Below are positions 10,498 through 19,589 of a stretch of DNA of 64,000 bases, in pieces (within the stretch, counting starts at the first letter, position 1; every line of letters begins with the position of its first letter). The DNA lies in the NCBI RefSeq assembly GCF_000715075.1, contig NC_134088.1, positions 1,550,001 through 1,614,000 on the forward strand, given 5' to 3'. The position numbers were made by a program, and so were the translations under genes. The DNA is from Nicotiana tabacum (Eukaryota; Streptophyta; Magnoliopsida; Solanales; Solanaceae). The notes beneath the pieces are model-generated. The model did no database searches. It was not told where the DNA came from and saw nothing but the letters and a program-made list of their open reading frames with translations.

Positions 10498-12324
10498 TTG
10501 TTGCTAGACCCACCTCGGGCACAAAGAGGTTCCCAATTAGGACATGATTTACATTCTTGCACTATGTGTTTATTCCCCTCCCCAAAGGTTAGTTCGTGCA
10601 CTCTAGCAGCATCATCTTATTCAACGAGATCCAGGGGCCCTCCACCCACTCCTCATTTTAGTCCTATCAGAAATAAGAACAAAGAGAAGATGGAAGATTC
10701 GAACAAAAAGGAAAACTCAACTGAACGGGTAGAGGTCACTCATGGTGCTCAGGTTTCCAAAGAAGGTGCATCCCAGCTTGAACAAAAGCTGCTAAAATTT
10801 CAAGAAGAACTTGATCAGGTTCGGAATCTGGCGAACCTGTCATTTTCCCTCACCACTCCCGACATTAATTTACTGAATGCTCAGAACCCCACTCCTTCAC
10901 AAAATATCCCAAAGTCACGAAACCATCCCGCTCCTCACCACCACTGCAATACTTGCCACACATCCAACAATACTCCATTGCTCATCCCTGAACCTTTGAA
11001 TTTCACAAATGACCATTTCCACACCCACCATAACACCCCCATCTATGTGGAGACCATGCCACACTCCACCCAACCTATCTCAAGCACACCCGAGTCTGAT
11101 GATAAAGACTCACTCATCAGGAACCTGGTTGCGGAACTCAAGAAACTAACTAGTCGAATTCAAGGTGTTGAAGGAAGTAAGGGGATTGAAGGGTTGAACT
11201 ACGAAGATCTTTGCATACAACCGGATGTCGAACTGCCCGAGGGGTACAAACCTCCTAAGTTCGAGATGTTTGATAGTACAGGGGATCCGAGAGTCCACTT
11301 GAGAACATATTGCAACAAGCTGGTCGGAGTAGGGAAGGACGAAAGGATTCGCATGAAGCCTTTTATGAGGAGTCTGAGGGGAGATGCTCTATCTTGGTAC
11401 ATTAGCCAACACCCGAAGAAATGGTCGAACTGGGTAAGTATGGCGTCTGACTTTATGGACAGGTTCAGGTTCAACATAGAAAATGTGCCAGATGTGTTCT
11501 ACATCCAGAATTTAAAGAAGAAGCCCACAGAAACATTCTGCGAGTACGCTACTCATTGGAGATCAGAAGCCGCCAAGGTCAGACCGCCTTTAGAAGAAGA
11601 ACAAATGAACAAGTTTTTCATCCGGGCTCAAGACCCGTAGTACTATGAAAGGCTGATGTTGATTGAGAGCCAGAAATTTTCCGACGTCATCAAGCTAGGG
11701 GAAAGAATTGAGGAAGGCATCAAAAGCGGTATGGTTACGAACTTTGAAGCCTTGCAAGCTACGAATAAGGCTTTACAGTCTGGTGGTACGTCCAAGAAAA
11801 GGGACGTAGGTGCTGTAATGGTTGCACAGAGGACCAAATACCCTATCAAATACCAAGCCTATCTAATGCCTCCACTCACATATCACCCTACTCTAAACTA
11901 CCAAACACCCTCACCCTCTCACCAAACTCCACCACCCACTTATCAATCATCTCCACCTCCCACATATCAACCTACCTCACCAAGATACTCCCAACCTGCA
12001 CATGTCTATCAAGCCTACAATACTCAACCATCCCACTATCAGTCACCTCCCACACGTCAAAACTTTCCTAGACCTCGACAAAATTTCGACCGCAGACCCC
12101 CCAAATAGTATACCGCCATTGCTGAGCCAATTGACCAGCTATACGAAAGGCTCAAAGCTGCTAGTTATGTCACCCCTATCTCTGCTATAACCCCTAAAAA
12201 CCCATCTTAATAGGCTAATCCAAATAAATCCTGTGCATATCATTTCGACATGAAGGGACATACCATTGATGAATGTCGTTCTCTAAAAGATAAGATCTAG
12301 ACTCTGATTGATAACAAGATCATT
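10498..12324 (+). pseudogene. gag of the Ogre-type element, in-frame stops
   Basis: One frame from 10498 (first ATG 10564) holds a Gln/Glu-rich coiled coil (about 10740-10830), a His/Pro-rich segment, and the retrotransposon gag core (LRTYCNKLVGVGKDERIRMK to FCEYATHWRSEAAKV, 11305-11580). A Pro/Tyr/Gln-rich tract (11850-12100) and a zinc-knuckle-like C-X2-H-X5-H-X4-C (CAYHFDMKGHTIDEC, about 12232-12276) follow. Gag forms the particle and packages RNA. Stops are TAG at 11638, TAG at 12106, TAA-TAG at 12208 and TAG at 12298; at least the first, second and fourth sit where the family has Gln. The start is uncertain. Confidence 0.85.
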
Positions 12325-14084
12325 GTGGCAAAGGGGCCTACTCTGAATGTCCGCAACAACCCTCTGCCGGACCATAAGGGTGGAGGTGTTTACATGATTA
12401 GAATAGAGGATGATTGGGATCCCAAAGGATCGATCGTTTTAATCATAGAAGGTAACGAACCAAAAAAGCCAATAGTCACCCTTAATGCGATTGTAGTCTA
12501 TACTCAGCCTTTTGGGGATGCCGAGGTAAACATGTATGTACCACTTAAGTTTGAAGCACCACCCCTTGCAAAGACGCCAGCACCAATCAAGGTCGAGTTT
12601 GGGTCTCCAGGAAACGCACCCGCACCGTTTGAAGTTACAGTTTTACCTTCCAAAGCACATGCTCCGTTCGGAGTAAAGGTGCCCATTCCAGTAGCAATGT
12701 AGGCCTTAATACTATTCCATACAAATGCCATACCCTGGGACTACACAGCCGATACGAGAAGGAAAGGGAAAGCCAAGTTCGGGGAAACAGTTGCGGCATA
12801 GGGTATGACAAGAACCGGTAGGGTTTATACTCCGGAGCATTTAGCTGAGTCGAGTAAGCAAGCATCTGATCGGCTGACCATCACTGAAACCAGGCCCGAT
12901 GATCTCTGGAGAAAGATACAAGCCAAGGAATACTTGGTCATTGATCAGTTGAACAAAATACCGGCACAGATTTCTATCCTAGCTTTGCTGCAAAGTTCCG
13001 ATGCACATAAGAATGCCTTGTTGAAGGTGCTGAGTAAGGCATACGTACCAAGCAACATCACCGGAGGAGAAATGGCGAACATGGTAGGGAAGGTATTGGA
13101 AAGTCACAAGATCACTTTTCATGAAGATGAGCTACCACCAGAAGGGTTGAGTCACAACAAAGCATTGCACATCACCGTGCAATGCGAAGATTATTTCATC
13201 ACTAGGATCCTGATTGATGGAGGGTCCAGCCTCAATATTTGTCCATTGGTAACACTCAGAACATTGGGAAAGGGGCTGCATGAGATCAAGTACGGGGCCA
13301 TCAACATCAAAGCCTTCGACGGTTCCCAAAGGTCCACTATTGGGGAAATGAGTTTGTGCTTGCAAATGGGGCCTACTTGGTTCGATGTCGATTTCCAAGT
13401 AATAGATTAGTCGGCATCTTACAACTTGTTGTTGGGACGATCGTGGATTCATGCTGCTGGGGCTGTAGCGTTAACACTACATCAAGCAGTGAAGTTTGAG
13501 TAGAATCACCAAGAGGTGATCATTCACGGCGATGGTAGCAATCCTATATATAGTCGCCAGACCATCCCAGCAATCGGAGGAAGAAGAAAAATATGCGGGG
13601 AAACCTATCACCACATCGAGCGAGTCAACGCCGTTGACAAAGGCAAATAGTGAGACAACAAAATTGAAAGCATATTGAACTGGAGCGGATGTAAACCTGG
13701 CAAGGGACTTTCAAGAATCTCCAAGGAATCGCCAAGCCTATCAAAATGAAGAAACATGGCACCACTTTCGGTCTGGGGTACGAGTATACTTGGGAGGAAT
13801 TCAACAACTGGTTGCCACCATGGCACAGTCCATACTACCCGCTGGAGCAGCCAATTCCACATTTGGAGCAGACTTTCCAACCAGCCGATGTTATCTATAG
13901 GTCGGAAGAGGAGGAAGCACTGGTAACAGTGAGGAACTTGTTCCTAGAAGACGATGACATAGATTGTTGTGTCATTTTCGAGGAAGAAGGGGAGGAAGGC
14001 CCTTCCATACAAGCCGTACGCCGAGGAGCATGCCTCAACAATTGGACCATCAGAACCACCAGAGCCCCAAAAGCCTCGGGGTAG
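12325..14084 (+). pseudogene. Protease region with downstream G-patch-like segment, Ogre-type element
   Basis: In the same frame as gag, a linker (12325-12800) is followed by a retropepsin-like domain. The active-site motif is IDGGSSLN at about 13213-13236 (D followed by GGS), and YNLLLGRSWIH (about 13420) is the C-terminal hallmark. Stops are TAG at 12700, 12799, 13408 and 13500. After 13600 the frame shifts; 13746-14084 encodes MKKHGTTFGLGYEYTWEEF, an acidic stretch, and the end of a G-patch-like segment whose first half (CKPGKGLS) is in another frame near 13690. G-patch segments after protease are known from Tat elements. The protease would cleave Gag-Pol. Confidence 0.8.
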
Positions 14085-14290
14085 CAAGGCTGAACAAAGC
14101 ATCATGTACTATCTTTTATTTTTACTAGTTGATTTTCCTTTCGCATTTTGAATTTTCGCAATAAGATCTTCCAATGTTCAAAACAATTATGAAATTTATC
14201 AAAGCATTTTGGTTTCCTTACAAATCTTACTCTTATTATTTTCTCTCATTACTTTATTTATACAACATTACTATTACCTATCTTGATGAA
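14085..14290 (+). other. T-rich gap between protease and RT (candidate Ogre intron)
   Basis: T-rich, very poor in G, and it interrupts the coding series exactly where Ogre elements are reported to splice an intron between protease and RT. I cannot fix the donor or acceptor. Confidence 0.45.
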
Positions 14291-15870
14291 CCAATGGTTG
14301 TGACATGCAATGAGACAACGCAACAAACAGACATAGATTCGGAGGAAGATGATATACCAGAAGAGATTGTTAAAGAAGTCGAGAACTTTGAGAACAGGCC
14401 GAAGTCCAACCTGGACGAGAATGACATTGTTAACCTGGGAGATGCAGAAAATGTCAAAAAAATACGAATCAGCGTTCACTTATCACCGTCAAAAAAGGAA
14501 GAGTACACAGAATTTCTAAGAGAATACGAGGATATATTTGCCTGGTCATATGAGGACATGGCTGGTCTGAGCACATCTATTGTGTCCCACAAACTGCCAA
14601 CTGATCTGACATGTCCACTAATAAAGCAGAAGCTCAAAAAGTTCAAGCCTGATATGAGTCTGAAGATCAAAGAAGAAATCACCATGCAGGTTAAAGCTAA
14701 GGTTCTCAAGGTAGTAGAATCCGACATGGTTAGCTAATATTGTGCAAGTGCCGAAGAAGGATGGGAAGGTCAGAGTCTGTGTTGACTACCGGGATCTCAA
14801 TCGGGTCAGTCCAAAGGACGACTTCCCCTTGCCGAACATACACATCCTGATCGATAATTGCGCCAAGCATGAGTTGCAATCATTTGTAGATTGTTTCGCT
14901 AGATATCATCAGATCTGGATGGACGAAGAAGATGCTGAGAAAACGGCTTTCATTATGCCGTGGGGTATGTACTTCTACAAGATGATACCATTCGAGCTGA
15001 AGAATGCAGGGGCCACCTACATGAGGGTCATGACTACTATTTTCCATGATATTATACACAAGGAGATTGAGGTGTATGTCGATTATGTCATCATAAAGTC
15101 CAAGAAAGCCACTAATCACATGGAAGATTTGAGGAAGTTCTTCAACAGACTGAGAAAGTACAACCTAAAACTGAATCCCGCGAAATGTGCATTTGGGGTT
15201 CCTGCCGGAAAACTACTTGGGTTCATTGTAAGTCGCCGAGGAATAGAACTGGATCCATCAAAGGTCAAAGCTATTCAAGAGTTACCACCGCCAAAGAATA
15301 AGAAGGACGTAATGAGTTTCTTGGGGAGGCTCAACTACATCAGCTGGTTCATAGCACAATCTAATGTCATCTGTGAACCAATCTTTAAGATGTTGAAAAA
15401 GGTCGCCGCTACCAAATGGACTAATGACTGCCAAAAGGCCTTCGATAGAATCAAGAAGTACCTGTCAACACCACCAGTTTTGGTTCCGCCCGAGCCGGGT
15501 AAACCTCTATTATTGTACCTCGCAGTATTGGATGGAGCGTTCGGTTGCGTTCAGGGTCGGCATGCTGAAATAGGGAGGAAGGAGCAGGCCATCTATTACC
15601 TCAGTAAGAAGTTCACCCCATATGAGGCTCAGTAATCTCTGTTAGAGTGCACCTGTTATGCTTTGACTTGGGTAGCTCAGAAGCTGAGTCATTACTTTTG
15701 TGCCTACACTACATATCTCATATCAAGGGTGGATCCTTTGAAGTACATCTTTCAGAAGCCCATGCATACTGGCAAGCTGGCCAAGTGGCAAATCCTGTTG
15801 AGCGAATTTGACATTGTCTACATGACTTAGAAAGCAATCAAAGGATAGGCACTAGCAGATCACCTTGCTA
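14291..15870 (+). pseudogene. Reverse transcriptase and RNase H, Ogre-type element
   Basis: 14291-14737 encodes the acidic N-terminal extension (SEEDDIPEEIVKEVENF, FAWSYEDMAGL). A one-base shift near 14725 leads into RT at 14742: VPKKDGKVRVCVDYRDLN, then PNIHILIDNCAKHELQSF, then the catalytic box. That box reads YVDY (15075-15086) instead of YVDD, so a catalytic Asp is lost. LLGFIVSRRGIELDPSK and SFLGRLNYISWFI complete RT. RNase H follows (LLLYLAVLDGAFGCV, 15510-15560, then ALADHLA at about 15848-15868). Stops: TAA 15633, TAG 15829, TAG 15847. The enzyme would copy the RNA to cDNA in the particle. Confidence 0.87.
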
Positions 15871-15878
15871 AAAATCCC

Positions 15879-16375
15879 GTGGACGGAGAATACGAACCCC
15901 TAAAAACATATTTTCCTGATGAAGAGGTATCATTCATAGGAGAAGATATTGCAGAGTCCTATGACGGTTGGAGAATGTTTTTCGATGGAGCAGCAAATTT
16001 CAAAGGAGTTGGCATAGGACCGGTCATAGTATCAGAAACCGGTCAGCATTATCCAGTGTCTGCCAAACTCAAGTTCTTCTGCACCAACAATATGGCCGAG
16101 TATGAAGCCTGCATCTTAGGGCTCAAGATGGCTATTGACATGAACATTCAAGAGTTGCTAGTGATTGGTGATTCAGACTTGCTTATACATTAGGTCCGAG
16201 AAGAATGGGCAACTAAGAATTCCAAAATACTCTCTTATCTGCATCACGTACATGAGTTGAGAAAGAGGTTCACAAAGACAGAGTTCCAGCATGTTCCCAG
16301 AGTCCAGAATGAGTTTGCCGATGAATTGGCTAGCCTATCATCCATAATACAGCATCCAGATAAACTTTATTGATC
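15879..16375 (+). pseudogene. Second (archaeal-type) RNase H domain, Ogre-type element
   Basis: MFFDGAANFKGVGIG (about 15976-16020), TNNMAEYEACILGLKMA (about 16084-16134) and VIGDSDLLIH (about 16163-16192) carry the acidic residues of the aRH domain. A second RNase H between RT-RH and integrase is a marker of the Tat lineage. TAG at 16191-16193 interrupts it before the last helix (VREEWATKN), and another stop falls near 16370. Confidence 0.85.
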
Positions 16376-17677
16376 CCGTTCCGGTAAAGATCCATGATCA
16401 GCCAGCTTATTGTGCTCATGTTGAAGAAGAAGCAAACGGAAAGCCTTGGTTTGATGATATCATGGAATACTTGGCAAAAGGAGAATACCCAGAACTCGCA
16501 AACTCTACTCAGAAGCGCACACTTCAGAGGTTATCCAACAATTTCTTTCACAGCGGAGGACTCCTGATTTGGGATTGCTAAGTTGTGTCGACGCAAAGGA
16601 AGCATCCAGGCTATTAGAGGAAATTCATGCAGGGACCTGCGGTCCACATATGAATGGTTTTGTCTTAGCAAAGAAAATACTCTGAGCTGGTTACTTTTGG
16701 ATGACTATGGAAACAAACTACATCCAGTATGTCTGAAAGTGCCACCGCTGCCAGATACACGCAGACATGATAAAGGTGCCACCAAATGTGCTTAATGCAA
16801 CAAGCTCGCCATGGTCGTTCGCCGCCTGGGGAAGGGATGTGATCGGACCAATTGAACCTGCCACATCAAACGGGCACAGGTTCATCCTAGTAGCAATTGA
16901 TTATTTCACCAAGTGGGTTGAAGCAGCATCTTACAGAGCAGTGACTAAGAAAGTCGTGGAAGACTTTGTCCGCAACCGTATTGTTTGTCAATTCGGGATC
17001 CCAGAATCAATCATCACTGATAATGGTTCCAATCTCAACAGTGATTTGATGAAAGCCATGAGTAAAACCTTCAAGATCAAACGCAAGAATTCTACAGCCT
17101 ACAGACCTCAGATGAACGGAGCCGTAGAAGCCGCCAATAAGAATATTAAGAAGATATTGAGGTAAATGATATAGAAGCATAAATAGTGGCACGAGAAGTT
17201 GTCATTTGCTTTATTGGGGTATTGCACCACAATCCGCACATCAACTGGGGCAACCCCCTACATGTTGGTTTATGGTACGGAAACGGTCATTCTCGCCGAA
17301 GTAGAAGTCCCTTCCTTAAGGATCATACAGGAAGCAGAACTCAATGATGCAGAGTGGGTAAAGAGTCGTTACGAGCAGCTGGCTCTTATAGATGGAAAAA
17401 AATGAACGCAGTTTTCCACGGTTAGCTTTATCAGAACAGAATGTCCAAAGCCTTCAACAAAAGAGTCAAGTCGAGATAATTTACACCGGGGTAGCTGGTG
17501 TTAAAGAAAATTTTTCCGCATCAAGATGAAGCCAAAGGGAAATTCTATTCCAACTGGCAGGGTCCGTACATGGTTCATCGGATTCTGACAAGAGGAGCTC
17601 TCATACTTGCAGAAATGGACGGAGAAGTTTGGCCAAAGCCGATCAATTCAAACGCAGTCAAGCGATACTATGTGTAA
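16376..17677 (+). pseudogene. Integrase, Ogre-type element
   Basis: The H2C2 zinc domain is split over frames near 16590-16765 (HAGTCGPHMNG, then CHRCQ). The catalytic core is open at 16767-17165, with D in GRDVIGP, D in ITDNGSN and E in NGAVEAANK, so the DDE triad is visible. After stops at 17163, 17172 and 17187 the frame goes on (LPFALLGY-like) and shifts near 17400. The C-terminal GPY/F-type motif (NWQGPYMVHRIL, about 17553) leads to a TAA at 17675-17677. It would insert the cDNA. Broken as it stands. Confidence 0.85.
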
Positions 17678-17707
17678 CCTTTATGCTCTCCTTATATGTT
17701 GTAATTT

Positions 17708-17771
17708 GAACTACACCTGACCTTTTTCTCATTTAAGAGGGGATACGTAGGCAGCCCTATGGGTTCGGTCA
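17708..17771 (+). ncRNA. Two-hairpin module, copy 1 (Ogre-type element)
   Basis: CTAC (17711-17714) pairs with GTAG (17747-17750). CTC (17728-17730) pairs with GAG (17737-17739) inside. A second small hairpin CCC-TAT-GGG (17755-17763) and TTCGGTCA follow. The fold is predicted from sequence; it matches five other copies in layout. Confidence 0.5.
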
Positions 17772-17818
17772 CAAGTCAATAAAATTTTCATTTTCCCCCG
17801 CAATAGGAAACTGGGGCA

Positions 17819-17936
17819 GAATTTTGAGAAGGACCCTCAAAATTCCAAAGTGACTTCAGCCATTCGCCGCAAGCAGCCATCAGAAGTAGCAGCCCAGTAA
17901 ACTGGGGCAGAATTTTGAGGAGGACCCTCAAAATTC
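17819..17936 (+). other. Twin long hairpins after integrase (Ogre-type element)
   Basis: GAATTTTGAG (17819-17828) pairs with CTCAAAATTC (17836-17845). GAATTTTGAGG (17910-17920) pairs perfectly with CCTCAAAATTC (17926-17936). Both follow AAACTGGGGCA. Spacing between the copies is 91 bases. Confidence 0.75.
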
Positions 17937-18454
17937 CGGATCAAGAAAAGTTGCAATGTCTTGAACCACGTCGCAGTCATCGGTTCATCTAGAGAAAACT
18001 ATTCTTAATTATGTATTTATGTTACATTTTCTTTACTAAAATCATGCATGTTTATTTCTGAAATCATTCTGTTTAGAAACGTTACCCCAATGATACGGGC
18101 AGTATCACCAGATCAAAATCGAGCAGGTCAAGCAAATCCAGCAGGGGACATGAACTAACATTTCCCCCTTTACAACTCACAACTTTTTGTTGGATGCAGG
18201 CACTTGAGTTGCAAAATCATCAAATACGCTCACTCACAAAGTTCAGGAATACAACTCTCTGAACCGTTGCACTTACTCGCAACTACTATCCACACATAAC
18301 AGTGTCCCCAATGGGCACAATATCCCCAGCAATCACGATACCACAATCCGCTATCAGCTCAGAAAACTCTATTGCCATCTGCATTTTCTGCATTGCATAA
18401 GGCTACCATTCTGCCTTCCGAGGTTAAGCTCTACCTCCATCTGCATTCTCTACA

Positions 18455-18990
18455 TTGCTGAAAAATCGCCACTTCATCTATATCTTGCATAGCTGAAAGA
18501 TCACCACTTTATTTACATTCTGCATCGGCTGAAAGATCGCCACTTCATTTACATCTTGCATCGGCTGAAATATCGCCACTTCATTTACATCTTGCATCGG
18601 CTGAAAGATCTCCACTTTATTTACATTTTGCATGGCTGAAAGATCGCCACTTCATTTACATCTTGCATCGGCTGAAAGATCGCCACTTCATCTACATCTT
18701 GCATGGCTGAAATATCGCCACTTCATTTACATCTTGCATCGGCTGAAAGATCGCCACTTCATTTACATCTTGCATGGCCGAAATATCGCCACTTTATTTA
18801 CATCTTGCATCGGCTGAAAGATCGCCACTTTATTTACATCTTGCATGGCTGAAAGATTGCCACCTTCACACTTGCATGGTTGAAATATCGCCGCTTTATT
18901 TTATGTTTGCATGGCTGAAAGATCGTCACTTATTGCATTTCATGGGCTGAAAGATCGCCACCTACTGCATTCCATGGGCTGAAATATCAC
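18455..18990 (+). repeat. About 16-copy tandem array, unit about 36 bp, Ogre-type 3' non-coding region
   Basis: Units begin GGCTGAAAGATCGCCACTTC and continue with a TTTACATCTTGCATC-like half. They start near 18458, 18493, 18528, 18564, 18600, 18636, 18670, 18705, 18740, 18776, 18811, 18847, 18884, 18914, 18949 and 18978. Variants (AAAGATC/AAATATC, CATCGG/CATGG) alternate. The last units are shorter and more diverged. Confidence 0.9.
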
Positions 18991-18994
18991 CAAA

Positions 18995-19235
18995 ATTGTC
19001 CAAAGGCGTCATTGTTCGGAGGCACCATTTTCATATCCCGAGAACGTCATGCCATGGCCTGAGGACCCCTTTTATCTTTTGCGTATCATTATTCAAAGGC
19101 GTCATAGTTCGGAGGCATCATTCTCATAGCTTGAGAGCATCATTTCATGGACAACAATTCCCTTATCATACGCTTCATAGCCTAGGACGTCATGGTCTGA
19201 GGACGTTATCCTAACCGTCCAAAGACACCATTCAT
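18995..19235 (+). repeat. Degenerate GTCATRGTTCGGAGG-type repeat
   Basis: AAAGGCGTCAT-GTTCGGAGGC occurs at about 19001 and 19095. Diverged copies of GAGxxCGTCAT/GAGAGCATCAT and CTGAGGAC words lie between and after. It looks like a second, older tandem array next to the 36-bp array. Confidence 0.55.
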
Positions 19236-19431
19236 GGTCCGATGGGAATTTGCATCATGTTTAAATTTCTGCACAATACATTGTTTATTTGCAGGAAAAC
19301 CGGTGAGCAACAGTCGTCTCAGCAGGAGCAGTCCCGCTCCAATTCCCACAAGCCCTATTAGACCTTAACCGCTCATCCCATTGCGTCCGTTCTTGAAAAA
19401 CCTCCATTGGCATACCTCGCCGACGGATCCT

Positions 19432-19500
19432 GAACTACATATGGCCTGATTCCTATAAGACCATGGATATGTAGGCAGCTCAGGAACCAGAGCATGGTCA
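19432..19500 (+). ncRNA. Two-hairpin module, copy 2 (Ogre-type element, near the 3' LTR)
   Basis: CTACAT (19435-19440) pairs with ATGTAG (19469-19474), a compensatory change from CTACGT/ACGTAG. The inner TCC/GGA is weak. The second hairpin is GCTC (19478-19481) with GAGC (19490-19493), followed by ATGGTCA. Confidence 0.55.
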
Positions 19501-19573
19501 ACCTCTTCAAACCATTTCGTTCGGTCAAAATTGGCCATCATATCTTTACCCGACAACTCTTTCATCCTTCCCG

Positions 19574-19589
19574 GGTAAAAAGGGGCAGC
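19574..19589 (+). other. Polypurine tract of the Ogre-type element
   Basis: GGTAAAAAGGGGCAGC directly precedes the 3' LTR. The second Tat-type element has the near-identical AAAGAGGGGCAGC in the same place. It would prime plus-strand DNA synthesis. Confidence 0.8.

Noticed and set aside
14742..15635. Endogenous pararetrovirus origin of the RT
   Set aside because: Flanking LTRs, PBS, aspartic protease, second RNase H and integrase in Tat order exclude it.
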